From positions 32,094,611 through 32,158,610 of the forward strand of contig NC_092576.1 in NCBI RefSeq assembly GCF_037975245.1: a stretch of DNA of 64,000 nucleotides, read 5' to 3'. Positions 1 to 53,653 of the stretch are shown one piece after another. The stretch is from Apostichopus japonicus (taxonomy: Eukaryota; Echinodermata; Holothuroidea; Aspidochirotida; Stichopodidae). The position numbers were made by a program, and so were the translations under genes. Within the stretch, counting starts at the first letter, position 1. Every line of letters starts with the position of its first letter. The notes under the pieces are model-generated. The model ran no database searches and was not told where the DNA came from. It worked only from the letters and a program-made list of their open reading frames with translations.

Positions 1-235
1 TCAACGATGTTTACAGTTGCCGTGCAACGTTATGCATCCCGCAGCTGCCTGTACTATAGTCGCTGGAGACACGTATGCTGTACTAGCTTGACAACCGTGA
101 ACAGTACGAACGACTAAACTATTGACAAAGTAGGATGTTTGCACTGTGATGTGACCTCGGCTAAACTAGTATAAACTCAAAGTCACGGCTAACAGCGATT
201 AAAGATTTTCATGGCAAACTGAACAGCCTAACTTA
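1..235. other. No gene seen; left edge
   Basis: No open frame with recognisable protein similarity and no obvious RNA gene. If the receptor gene starting at 10698 continues to the left, this may be intronic. Confidence 0.4.
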
Positions 236-575
236 CAGGCATTGAAGACACGCGTCAAAAAGTTAACTTTCTGTTGTTTGCAAGTGACGTTTTGTTCGTG
301 ACGCTACAAAATGCAGACATTAATGAAACGTGATAACTTTTGTCATCTTTGGCTGGACCTGGGGTGTCGTTTGTTTAATGTGCTGTGGGTATTGACCGTA
401 GCTGTATGTACTGACTGTACACTAGTGTCTAATTACCGACGGTATCAAGCCTTGTGTGTATTTTCTGGGATCGATGGTAGTGTTTAACACTTCTGTTACA
501 CCTCATTCGAAACAAGGTCAAATTACCGGCATTAGTCGTTTCTTTTTGCGCGAGTCTTCGAACCCTTTAATAAGT
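236..575 (+). repeat. Dispersed repeat, copy A
   Basis: This stretch shares long diverged blocks with 48680-49235 on the same strand, including an ATGCAGACA-TAATGAAACGTGA block, a TAGCTGTATGTA-TGACTGTACACTAG block and a GGGATCGATGGT block. Its first 90 bases also match 1062-1187 in reverse orientation. It behaves as an interspersed repeat of unknown class. No coding capacity is visible. Confidence 0.6.
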
Positions 576-1061
576 AGTTACATGCGAGTATGACCTGGAA
601 AAAAACGTGTGAGTGTGAAAGCCTTCAAAGGCTTGTAGGTCACTTCATTTTGCAATGTACGTCATCAGGTACTAATTAAAAATAGTAATTAATATATAAT
701 TCTTCCAATTGTGATAATACAAATAAATGAAATAATATGGACATGTAAGTGACCGCTGTCAGTTTTGCTAGTATCGATATCAGTCTCTTAGACACGAAAC
801 TTTCGCGGCTTCTTTGAGGAAAATATTTCAGAAAAAGGTCAGAGGACCTCATCAGTTCAAAAAACCTTTCAAGGCTACAGACAAAAACACACAAATACAA
901 ACGTACTGTAATGTTTCATATGTCGTCTAATATTAAACCAGTGGTCCGAAAACTTGTATAAGCCCAGGAACTTCCATGAGGACTAAGCCACAACCCACCA
1001 GACCTCACCCCTCAAAATCAATGAGAAAGATATGAGAGCAAGCTAGAAATAAAGACGCCAG
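576..1061. other. Spacer between inverted repeat copies; no gene seen
   Basis: AT-rich sequence separating copies A and B of the dispersed repeat. The short minus-strand open frames here have no recognisable similarity. Confidence 0.35.
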
Positions 1062-1187
1062 CAGGCCATTCATTACTGTCTGCATTTTGTAGCGACACAA
1101 ACAAAACGTCACTTGCAAGCAACAGAAAGTTAACTTTTTCAGATGGCCGCACACGATTTGGGGTGAGTCTTCAATGCCTTTAAGTGT
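1062..1187 (-). repeat. Dispersed repeat, copy B (inverted)
   Basis: Read on the minus strand, this matches the start of copy A (about 236-330): GGCATTGAAGAC, AAAAGTTAACTTTCTGTTG, CAAGTGACGTTTTGTT and AAAATGCAGACA in the same order. With copy A it makes an inverted pair separated by about 740 bp. That could be a foldback element or two independent insertions. Confidence 0.55.
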
Positions 1188-2330
1188 GGATAAATTTTCT
1201 GCCATCCAGAAAACCTGGCGACCCACCAAAAAGAATTGTGACCCACCTTTGGGTAATGCCCCACACTAATTCTTATGAAATTACTTCAAACTTTCTTGAC
1301 TTAGTTATGCAGATACAAAACTCTCGTTTATTTAACACAACTAGTTGAAATTAAGTCCCGGACTCAGAATACAAGAAGGATTATTTTGCCAATTAATATT
1401 CTGGAAAATGTCACCTCTTGATTTAAAGCATCTGTATTCCACAGAAGAGGTTTTTGTAATTGTTGACACTTTGACAATCTTGTAAGGAGTATGAAAGTCC
1501 ACCCAAGCAAAATACAACAAGAGCATCAATGACGCAGTATCTCAATGCTGGAAGTTTTAATTTTGATTCCTAATTTCAAATCTTTGCTCTGTCTCTACAA
1601 TTATCAATATCAATCATGGTACAACAAATATATAACTTGCATTTTTGCTACTTTGCCACGAATAGTCTCTGCAGGTTACACTTTATCCTGCTAGTCTTGC
1701 CTTTAGCGCTCATTGCCTGTTAGTCGAAAGAACGACGTTGCAAGGTTTAGTAATGTCATAGAATATTTAAGAACTTGTTTTTTATGTGGTATCCTTCATC
1801 TTGGGTCAGTCTCTGTTGGACTTTTTGGTCATATAGTTTGACGTCAATGACAACGGCCAAATTAGAAGAGGCGAACAACTCGACCATATTCTTGATGCCT
1901 GCCTTGAGAGCTAGGCCTATTGACCTACTGTATGTTACTGTAGACTGTAGTGGTGACTACCATCAAAACTGTGTCCACTTCTAGATATCAAAACAACCCA
2001 CGTTTTTCCATCTCAATTTTTCTTACATGAAGATTTCATGGATTTATGACTTGGAAAAAATAATGTACAAGTAGATTACAAGTTTTTATATGCAAGTGAT
2101 GGGTGGCCTCCTCCTCCCCTAATAGCCACCTCAGTTCCTCTCCATTTTGTTATTTTATTTTAATTCTTTGTACATTTGATGTCAAACATTACAGGTTCAA
2201 AAGAAAGCTAAACATACTTCTTATAACCTTATACATCTTATATCCTTATAAATAAAACATAACCTTATACAATTTTTATAGTCTTATAAAAGATGTGATG
2301 CTATGGCCGGCTCCTCTTTTATACGTATCC
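1188..2330. other. No gene seen
   Basis: Short open frames only, with no domain, splice-supported exon or RNA gene recognised. Confidence 0.35.
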
Positions 2331-2660
2331 ATCAACAAACTTACCCTGGTCCTTCCTAGGAAAAGCTGTCTGAACACCAGTACAATGCTAATGTGGCTAT
2401 CACTGAAAGCCTAATAGGCCTAGGCTAGGAGGCCTAGGCCTATATATATATTTTTTTAAATGCACTAGGCCTACAGTAAGTAGCCTTCAGAAATACAAGA
2501 ATGTGTATACGTAATTATACAAAATACATGAAGGGCAATCAAACAAACTTATCATGGCCCTTGCTTTGAAAAGCTACCTGAACACCAGTACTATCCTTAA
2601 ATGGATGTTACAAAAACGAAGGCCTTATATAAATTAAATGCACTACGTAGAATTCAGCAG
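2331..2660. repeat. Diverged direct repeat, two copies
   Basis: The segments from about 2331 and from about 2540 share the same order of blocks: CAAACTTA, a GGCC-T/TCCTT block, AAAAGCT, CTGAACACCAGTAC and AAATGCACTA. The two copies are about 205 bp apart. A TAGGCCTAGGC tract sits at the end of the first. Class unknown. Confidence 0.5.
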
Positions 2661-5085
2661 TACAGAATTTGTATAGCATGCAATACACTACACCTGGCGT
2701 ACCTAACTACAGTACAGACAATTGGTCGCGAGGGTAGCCATTTTCGTATATCTAACATGTAGCTGCCATGAGTCATAGCCAATGTGCTACAAAACAGACT
2801 TGGGGGCGGGGCTTAATCATCAAAAACGGACCTTTTTACTAAAAGTAGGGGCGGCAGCTCAGTATTGTTTTAAGAAAGAAAAATCATTTAAACATCAAAT
2901 AAAGCAAATAAAAGCCATAAAATGTCATATACAGCTAGTAAAATTCTTATTAATACCTACCTGTAAACAACAAATGAAAGTTTAAAATGTTAATAAAATA
3001 TATAATACATAGGACCCTATCTTAGACGATACCACTGTTGACAGACAATTCTATTCTATTCTCTTTCATAAAACATAAGTTTTGGAGCGTGTGCAAAAAT
3101 GGGTTGTATAAACTGTATTTCGGTCCAAATTGGCCCGATTTGGACATAAATCGGTGAAAAAGTCATAGAATGAGATAAAATTCTCGAATAAAAAATTGTA
3201 ACTTTTGTTGGCCTATATGATATATGCTTGCTCTGAAAATTCCAGAGAAAAAGAACTTTATATGAAGACGCTGAAAAATTTTTAAGAGAAGAGAGAGTCC
3301 CACTTACTGTTACAATATCTTTATACATGTAATGTATTGAGATAACAAAAACCTACTAAATTTCAGTAAAAGAATAAAGGAGACAGTGCAAAGAGATTTA
3401 ACATTTGAAGCACATTTATTACACCTTTGATAGCACAACATTATTTTCATCCAAAATATATAACATTTAATAGTAAAGCAATCTATAAACATCAATGACT
3501 GATACTTTTCCTAGTTAAAACAGTAAAAGTTGTTTCCAACTAGATGTCACCTACAACTTTCAAACCATGACCATTTACCTCATGTTGGGGTAAGTTAGAT
3601 AAAGCATGACCACACAAACCAATGGTCAGGACTACAGTTACTGCTGTAAAACTATCGCTCACATTTCAGCTGATAATTGTTTCGGTTGATATGAAAACCG
3701 CTCTCTGTCACTGTTTAAATGCTACAATGATTGGTCTTTGGCCAGTCTTGCGAGGTCCCATACACTTCTCACAAGTTCTCACAAGATCTTGCATAATTCC
3801 TACGAGATCTTGTGAGATTCTCACAAGACAGTTTTTATAAGAATGTCTACCTTATCTATCAGATATCTGAGATACTTCTAGAGACATTGGTGTTAAATGC
3901 ACTAACAGTGCTGGATTTGGCAGAATTTAACAGTGATGGAATTAGGCTGGATTTAGACCACATACTGTGACAATAACAATTTTATATAAATGGGTATTAC
4001 GATATATTGTATACATTTATAGGCACTGCTAGCTACAAAGTTCACAAGAATTCAGCTTAATATGTGATTGCGTGGTGATCATGTTCATGAATATTCAATG
4101 GCTGCGAGTACATGTCTTATTTGTGTTGTTTTTTTATTGATAACCATAACATTTAACCAAGCTAATCTGGCCCTGATTATTACACTATGTGTGTCCCAGC
4201 AAAATTTGCTAAAGAATATAGTTAACTAAGGATGATGATGTTAAAAGGCAAGATGCATTGGCAGCATCAACTTTCAATACCTGCTCATTCTGACAAGAAT
4301 ATCAAATGTTGACTGCATGAACATTTATAGCAATCCAGCTCCCATTGACTCATTTAATTGGAGATGAACCCTACTGGAGGATACACTCTCATAAATCATG
4401 TCAGAATCTCACTTTGTTCTGTTGACATGCAACAATGACAGACAAACTTTGATAGAGTGAACCACTATGTTTATTGTGACCAAAGCATCATCATATTAAC
4501 TAGTCCTTTACACAAGCCATACATTAAGATTTTCACATGTAGATCATCTCATTGATAATCAAGTATTCACATGTTTCGATAGCGGATTTCCAAAGGATGA
4601 TAAAAAATTAACATCAAACTAATCCAAAATGGAATGGTTGTAGTCCATCATGAAACAAGTAAGATCAACAGAAGGCAAATGTCCAGTCGTTTCAGAGGAC
4701 ACAAACAAAAAGAAAGAAGTGAAAAAACTTTCAAATTTTCTAAGGTGAAATACACACTCAAGATGGTGTCTGTAAGTATAGAGTTCCCGGACCTCACATT
4801 GAACACAGCAACATCTACTGATGTAAATACAGTAATACAGTATTTGATTTGGGGGGGGGGGGGGGGCTGTAACGACTTGCTTGAAAAATATAACTGAAAT
4901 TGTTCGCACGCTCTGCGCGCATTCAACGTGTTAATGTACATTGGATATAGGCATTCATCGGTAATTACATCACATGCAAATATCATACAATCATTTTCCA
5001 TGTTATTACCCTTCCATATTGGTTAAATTATTGGGGAAGTTGTTACAATGTTAATGGTAATAATAATATCAGTTTAACCATTAAA
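2661..5085. other. No gene seen; contains a long G tract
   Basis: No supported coding exon. A run of about 16 G residues lies near 4850-4866. A short stretch at 3760-3835 repeats CTCACAAG and AGATCTTG in both orientations. Confidence 0.35.
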
Positions 5086-5255
5086 AAACACATTGCAAAG
5101 TATTCTTCTTTCAGTAGGTGCCCAAAAAATTCTCAGCATATTGCCCGAATTTTCTCCCCCCAAAAATTGAAAAACACATTGCAAATTATTTTTCTTTCAG
5201 TAGGTGCCCGAAAAATTCTCACCATATTGCCCAAATTTTCACCAAAAAATTGTGG
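5086..5255 (+). repeat. 85-bp tandem repeat, two copies
   Basis: AAAACACATTGCAAA recurs at 5086 and 5171. Each copy is followed by TTTCAGTAGGTGCCC, AAAAATTCTCA, CATATTGCCC and AATTTTC, giving a period of 85 bp. A G tract at about 5261-5272 follows. Confidence 0.7.
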
Positions 5256-6569
5256 TTGGGGGGGGGGGGGCTGCAGCTCCCCACGCCCCCTATGCATATG
5301 CCTGCAAGAACTGTGCAGTAACTGTGAATACTTCACACGGGGCACATGCCAGTAGCAAATATCTTTCTCCAGAAATGACATTTTGAACAGACTCAGATAT
5401 GAAAGTAACAATTAACATGGAACATTGGGTTGAAACTGTGAGTGTTTCATGATGGACTTAATTGTAACCTCAGATGTCATGTGTACTACAGAGAAATTAA
5501 TGACTTTATAGTCAAGTCATTTACCTTGACAAATATGCTAAATTTGTTATTCTGGGAACAGCTAAACTGTTTAAATGCAATGTTTCAGTGTGTGTTGATA
5601 TAAATGCATTGTTTTAGTGTGTGTTGCTATGAATCAATATTTTCCCCTACATATATTCATTTGTTAACAGGTTCAAAAACAGGTTGATGACAAAACAGTT
5701 AATTGAATCTGAACAAATATGAGAAATTGCACCTGCACACAGATTGCAGTCAAACCAATCCATTAATGCAAGTACTTCTACCATTTCTAGTGGATTTAAG
5801 CAACACGAACTGACAGATGGAGGCAATAGTAAACAAAGACATAGCAACTAACTAAACATGAGGCTGCCTAATGGTTTACTAAAGACTAGGCAACATTCAA
5901 GTTGGTATGAGCTAATATGTAGAAAACCAATTAAATATAAGTGATTAGATGGCAGAACAGTTTACATATTAGTTAAAATGTCAAATTTATACAATATAAA
6001 TGCAAATTTATTTAAACTTTCAAACTTAATCGATAAGGACATGCTAATATTGTTACTTCCGATACTTTTCTCATCACAATACGACTGTTTATTTGGTATT
6101 TGTCTTTACAATTTAAGAAGCTTACTGAATCTCCAAGAAGAGTTTAGCTAGACAAAGATATTCCTGTACAAAATATTCTGTCCAAAGAATGGATCATGAT
6201 TAGATATCATTGTTTTTACATTACCACAACAGATAGATGTCTATTTGGAATTCTTATCTTTCTGTTCATATTTTTCAAGGTGGAAGAAAATAATGCTGTT
6301 AATGAAGTGAATATTACTGTTAGGTAATAATATGAATATTTACACATTGTCAACAAAATTTGCATAAAGTACTTCTACCAATCAAAATAAAGCAAGTGAT
6401 GAATAAAGAAGCATTCAACTTCAAAGACCTAGTGGACGTCATTTGGACTTGGTCAAGTCTACTATGTAAAATGTGTCTCAAAGTTTATTTTCGTAGTCAA
6501 GTGGATCGGAGGGTAGGTTGCATGAATTATCAGCTTTCCTAAACACCAATAAGAAATTACTTGGGTAAC
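5256..6569. other. No gene seen
   Basis: AT-rich sequence with no recognised exon, RNA or repeat apart from the G tract at its left end. Confidence 0.35.
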
Positions 6570-7147
6570 TTAAAGGATTGGTTCAGTTGTCATACATGTA
6601 TATGTTATATGAAAGAGGACAATAAAAGAAACACAATGGTGAAAACAATGTTCTTATATCTTTTTCGGTTAAAGAGATATTCAAGTGTAAAGTTTTATCA
6701 GATTGTGTAGCAACTGCTGAAATCTGACTAGCTGTGATGTCACATCCTCATATTCCTGAAAAGTCTTTGTTTTTTTCTCTAAATATTTTGTGAGATTTCA
6801 TGACTTTCAACCAAAAGATATGTCAGGAGATCTCATATTTGTCAAAGGAAGTATTTGAGATTAAACATCTGAAGAATTTTTGATTATATTATTTTCAATT
6901 GTGTTAAAAATTGTAAATAATTTTTAAAGAAATATATTTACACATGTTAAGGAAGTGAGGATGTGACATCACACCCTCACAGTTAGTCTATCTACATCAG
7001 TCGTTTTCAAATAAATTTTGATATCTTCAAAGTGTCATAACTCCTTAACAGAGCATGCTATCATGGTAGTTTCTTCACTGTTCTTTTTGTCTTTTTGTGC
7101 TCTTTCATACAAAATAGACATGTCAAACACCTGAACAAATCCTTTAA
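6570..7147. mobile_element. Foldback MITE bounded by TTAA
   Basis: The two ends are long imperfect inverted copies. The left end starts TTAAAGGATTGGTTCAG and the right end finishes CTGAACAAATCCTTTAA. Further inside, ATGAAAGAG-ACA and TGTGATGTCACATCCTCA (about 6735) pair with TGAGGATGTGACATCACA (about 6955). The arms are roughly 200 bp around a 190-bp AT-rich centre. TTAA at both edges could be the target duplication used by piggyBac-type transposases, although the usual CCC start is absent. No coding sequence; non-autonomous. Confidence 0.65.
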
Positions 7148-8775
7148 CAGTCTTAATGTAATTAATAAGCATGAAACTTTATGCTGCTGCAGTAGCACAT
7201 AGATGGCCTGATTATACAACAGGTTTACCACATGTGACGAAATGTGCCAGAAACTGAAAGCAATGCCACTATTGAAGAAGTGACTGGCGTTTCATCCCTA
7301 ACACATTGTAAAATATATATTTCATTCAGATACTCAAGAACATGACAGTAAATATTTATGTATTAGAGAAGCCTCATCACTAACAATGAATATTAAGCAA
7401 TTTCAGTTAAGCAAAATAATTTGGTTTACCTTTGAATGAACTTTCCAAAATTGTGATTCTTTGCCTCTTTCCAAATTTGTTCGTACCCTCTCAGTATGTT
7501 TTCTTTTATTATTTTACTGCAAATGAAATGAATTTGATCAAATCTTGCCAGTACCTCAATACTTTATTTTATAGCTGCCTCTACCCTACACAAATAAGTA
7601 ACACCTAACAATGCTACAATTACTTGTATTACACTGTGTAAAGAATTATTAAGACCTCAGTAAGACATTTTCAATCTTGTAAAATATTATCTTGTAAACC
7701 AATGATCAATCAACAAAGTGATGTCATCATATGCAGCACCATATGGTCAACAATACAGTAATTACATACACAGTAATTAGACCTTTAATGTTTTAATGAA
7801 CATAGACCTTGATTCAAAAGGCTATAAAGTTCATGAATTGTTGAGTTAACAAATACAGTATTACCTATGAACAGATATTATTTCTATCTGTATAACTATT
7901 GATCTGTTAGTCTTTTCTATAATGACTAACATAACCTATTTGGTGGTTACCCATTAACCCAGGTGTTACACCCCATGACCCTTTTGTATTCATAAAGTTG
8001 AGGATCTTACCTGATTAAAATTCCCTCCTCTCCTACTCCACCTCCTTCCCAACCCCCCCTCCCCTCCCAAATCTCCCATCTCATAAAGTTAACACTTAAA
8101 CTACTATGGAATGTCCAGATAAAATATTTCAACTAAGAGAATGATTGTCTTTTTATCTTCAAAGGCAGAATACCAATCATTCAGTCAAGCTACTGAAAAT
8201 GATTCAAATTACAAAACTATTTTACATGATTGCAATCAATGAACATCTTTTAACAATTAAAACACCTTTCATTCATACAAGTAAGAAATCTTTCTTAATT
8301 AAAAACTATATAATATACACAAGTTCAAGGGAATATCACTAAATTAGCATTTAAACTCCTTCATTTGAGAGAAGTATATATACAAATGGCACAAGACCTG
8401 TTTGTCTTCACATTATCAACATTTTCAAGACATCTGTTTTGTTAGTAATGAAAGTGTTTTAAAGACTATTATTAACGTGTTAGTTGAAAGAAAACTAAGC
8501 CCCTAAACGGAGCATTAAACAACATAAAATGAAACCCTGGTCGATGTACCAAAAATATTTGAGAGTCAACAATATTCCTTTTTATTCTTATTTTCTTTCT
8601 TACTCATAGAGGTGCTTATAATCTGTGGTTGTATAAGTACTTCTCCATGCTGGTTTATCAATCCCTACTGACTCCATGCATCAAACTTCATGTTACTAGC
8701 TAACTGACAGTGGATAATTGACATTTGCCAGTAGAAAAAAAGACATGGGTAATTATCTGCCAGTAGACATAAAGC
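7148..8775. other. No gene seen
   Basis: AT-rich; a C-rich polypyrimidine patch lies near 8040-8080. No exon recognised. Confidence 0.35.
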
Positions 8776-8925
8776 ACTTAAACATGACATGAACTTAACA
8801 TGAACATGAACTTAAACATGAAATATAAACATGTTTAATGACTTAAACATGACATGAACTTAACATGAACATGAACTTAAACATGAAATATAAACATGTT
8901 TGAAAACGTTAACATGAACTTAAAC
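8776..8925 (+). repeat. 65-bp tandem repeat of AACATGA words
   Basis: ACTTAAACATGACATG begins at 8776 and again at 8841. Each unit is built of shorter CATGAACTTAA and AACATGAA words, so this is a nested minisatellite of a little over two units. Confidence 0.7.
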
Positions 8926-9783
8926 ATGTTAATACTTAAATCAAATAACCATCATTAGCCTGTGTGTGTAGTTCAAGGAAAAGGCCAGTGAGGACTTGAC
9001 TTTAGCCAGAAGATTTTTTAAGCACTGGCAGATTTTTGAGGCTAAACTTTTCAAATTCTAGGCCTGCTGACTTATCCTATGTATATGTGGGCTATGATAT
9101 ATATACAATATGGTATATACAAACAGAATCAATGTTATAAATACTGTCAATAATATAAATACCTCTAATACTATCTTGATTGATATCAATAAGATCCCAC
9201 TGAGTTTATTGTACCAACAATACAAATCACTGGTTGTATGTCTCTCACAGTGCTTAACAATATATTAGGATTAACACTGCTGGTATCACCACATTAACAT
9301 AATACTTGAAAACAGTATCAATCCATGCAATCAGTGTTACAATAATAATGTAATCCAAGAAAAAACAAGAATGGAAATCTTCTTTTCTCTGTTGCAGTTC
9401 ATATTTAGTTTTTCACAAAAATTGGTTCTGTTAAAAACTACAAAGTTTAAATTTGGCATACCAAAATGAACAATCAGGCAAATCTGATAATTTGATAGAC
9501 CAAACTAAACAATGGAATTATGATGGCTCTGGAATCTAAGAAGGTAACTGACAGATTTATAAGCATCCTTTGTCAAAAGTGAGTCCTAAGGAGGAGCAGG
9601 TAAGGCCAATGATGGGGGTCCAAAAGGGTCCACCTGTAATGAAACAAAAATAATAAGGATATTAGTAATCTTGATGTCAAACATGTATTGGCATTATATA
9701 TGAAACTATCCAAATATTATATACTCTTATGTTTAATACATAGAATCACTTATTAAGATTTATGTGACTCTACCACAACACAG
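8926..9783. other. No gene seen
   Basis: No supported exon, RNA gene or clear repeat. Confidence 0.35.
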
Positions 9784-10580
9784 GTGCAGGTCAGATCACA
9801 TGATACCCTTTAACTTAGTCCAGTGTTGCTAGGAATGTTCTGGTGGTCATGTGACATGAGACACATATAATGCACAGTCACACGATACCTGTAAACTTAG
9901 TACAGTGTTGCTAGGGATGTTCTGGTGGTCATGTGACATGAGACACATATAATGCACAGTCACATGATACCTGTAAACTTAGTACAGTGTTGCTAGGGAT
10001 GTTCTGGTGGTCATGTGACATAAGAGGCATATAATGCACAGTCACATGATACCTGTAAACTTAGTACAGTGATGCTAGGGATGTTCTGGTGGTCATGTGA
10101 CATGAGACACATATAATGCACAGTCACATGGTGCCCTGAAAACTTAGTACAGTGTTTCAAGGGATGTCCTGGTGGTAATGTGACAGGTGAGACATATTAC
10201 ACAGTCCCATGATACCCTTGAACTTAGTCCAGTGTTTCTAGTGATGTCCTGGTGGTAATGTGACATGAGAGACATATTACACAAAGTCACATGGTGCCCT
10301 TGAACTTAGTCCAGTGTTTCTAGTGATGTCCTGGTGGTCATGTGACATGAGAGACATATTACACACAGTCACATGATACCTGTCAAATTAGTCCAGTGTT
10401 GCTAGGGATGTTCTGGTGGTCATGTGACATGAGAGACATATTACATAATCACATGATACCCTTAAACTTAGTCCAGTGTTGCTAGGGATCTTCTGGTGGC
10501 CATGCATGTGACATGAGACACATATAATGCACAGTCACATGGTTCCCTTGAACTAGGTCCAGTGTTTCAATGGTCTGGTG
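9784..10580 (+). repeat. 82-bp minisatellite, about 9.5 copies
   Basis: The word TGGTGGTCATGTGACATGAG recurs with starts near 9841, 9923, 10005, 10087, 10170, 10250, 10332, 10414 and 10494, so the spacing is 80-83 bp. Other shared words are CAGTCACATGATACC and CTTAGT-CAGTGTTGCTAGGGATGT. The array ends about 120 bp before the acceptor of receptor exon 1. Units on the left are closest to one another, while right-hand units carry more substitutions. Confidence 0.9.
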
Positions 10581-10697
10581 TCCACCAAATTTCAACATTC
10601 AGGAGTAAAGTATATTTGCTTAGATTGTTGTTGATTGCAATATTTCTTCTTGAATTCTGAGCTCAGAGTTTGACAGTTATTTCCACTTTTCTTTCAG

Positions 10698-51823
<41,126 letters not shown>

Positions 51824-52400
51824 AGAAAGTAAAAAGACCAAGTGAGATGAAACAGCAAACTCATTATTACGTTCGTAAAACTTCCGGGTACCAATTATCT
51901 CCGACGATGTTATCAAGAGTGTCTACAAAATTGCCACTGAAGCGATCGTTAAACTCTATCATAAAACTCTTGCTACTTGGTACATGGTTGATGGAACAAT
52001 GAAACCAGAATTATGGCTTTGCAACATCACAAAGGAAATAGTGATTGACATAAGGATCATGGAAATTGATTGTGTCAAAACATGTACAATTCTACTTTAT
52101 ATGTGTGAGTGTAGTACGAGAAACGACCCATCTACCATCTCAGCAATGGGTCCGGATACTCTTCCCAAGAGATGTTGAAACGTTCATGGTCTAGAGAATG
52201 TTTCACTCGTTTACACTGACTGTACACTTCTTTCTTTCTTTTTTAAATGTTTTATCTACTTTATTTTCACTTTTGTTATATTTCATTTGGTCGCTAGCTC
52301 GATCATATTTCCTTTGTTAGTCTAGTGTCCTGTTTATACTATCCTACATTTTTATTGTAAGCATGTGTATACGAAATAAATGAAATGATTAGACTATCGC
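51824..52400 (+). other. 3' untranslated region of receptor gene
   Basis: From the TGA to shortly after the AATAAA. An open frame at 51984-52178 inside it has no recognised similarity. Confidence 0.45.
52375..52380 (+). promoter_or_regulatory. Polyadenylation signal AATAAA
   Basis: AATAAA in GAAATAAATGAAATG, a suitable distance after the proposed stop codon and after T-rich DNA. Confidence 0.5.
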
Positions 52401-53653
52401 TCGGTATAAACAATACTTAGATATGATGGGCTTAGTCAACAACATTTATGATTATCTTGCCTTTAAGATTAAAACTACAAAATTATATCATAAATAGTGT
52501 GATACATCCAGATAAGATAAGTAAATATTCTTGGGTTGATAATTTGTATGTGCTATGAAAGAGCTTTTACATTTTTACTTAACGGTGAACATTCTTTCTG
52601 AAGATTACATGTACCAACTATCGTAGTTCTAGGGCTTCATTCCTCGTACTTCCCCGCCCCATGACAATTGTGAAAACATGAATAACCGATTTTCCTGTAG
52701 TGATAATGCGGTTTTTATTTTCTATGTATCCTGTGTAATTGATAAGTTAATGATCATCAAATAGTATATTCTACTTTAAAAGTCTACGGACAACTAGACA
52801 AGTTTCCCATATACAGTATGTGTGTTGCGTGTGTGGTAATCTCGATAAAAATATATTAACATTTTTCGTAAAGCTCTTTTTGTTTCCAAGATATACACAT
52901 TTGAAGTGTTTAGGACAATGTTGTACTTAGGTTTCCGTAGACCTTTAAACAGCCTATTTATTCATTTTTGCTTTCTTGTTGCTTTTCATGTTTTATTTTT
53001 GAAAGATAAATCATACATTTTATTCACGCCGATCTTTTCATTTCATTTCATGAGCCTTTACTGAAGTCATTATTACATATATAACCTTAGCAGATAGATA
53101 TCGATACCATGTATATAATTCCGCGGAGTGATTTTGAGGTGAGTTGACCAAAATGCCATTATACAAGGTATGATCTCAATCGATATGCTATGTCATGTTA
53201 ATATTGTATTTCTACTTGTACTATTATGGTTTGTCATATGTATTTTCATTACGTTTTGATGAATATCACAAAATTATGTATGATGTACTTTAATTAAATT
53301 AATCAACGTTACCTTTGATAGTAAATTGTTTATCGTGTGCGATGAATACGTGTGAGACATGTTACAGTATTGCTTAATGATAATATCGATATTGTCCGTA
53401 CCATTCTAATCAGTGACTAAATATTGACAAGTTTAAAGTTTGATAGGTAGATACATACCTTGGATTTTCAACATAATTAGTTTTCAATAATTACTTTCAT
53501 AATTTCAAATGAACGATCTCTGTGCATAAATTCTCGATTCTCCTCTACCGATCGGTCATCTCTTAAGCAGTGCTGCATTATTTACTTAAATCATTCAGTC
53601 CAATATTTATTTTGCTCATCACCGCATCTTTATATTATCAGAGCGATAGTTTT
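52401..53653. other. No gene seen
   Basis: AT-rich intergenic-looking DNA. Confidence 0.4.

Noticed and set aside
8776-10580. CRISPR-like array
   Set aside because: The repeats are contiguous minisatellite units without unique spacers, in a eukaryotic context.
10670-10697. Start codon for the 227-codon frame at 10670
   Set aside because: The first codon is TTG, not ATG, and a clear acceptor CTTTCAG ends at 10697; this is an internal exon.
51984-52178. 64-codon frame after the receptor stop
   Set aside because: No similarity; lies between the proposed stop codon and the AATAAA, best explained as 3' UTR.
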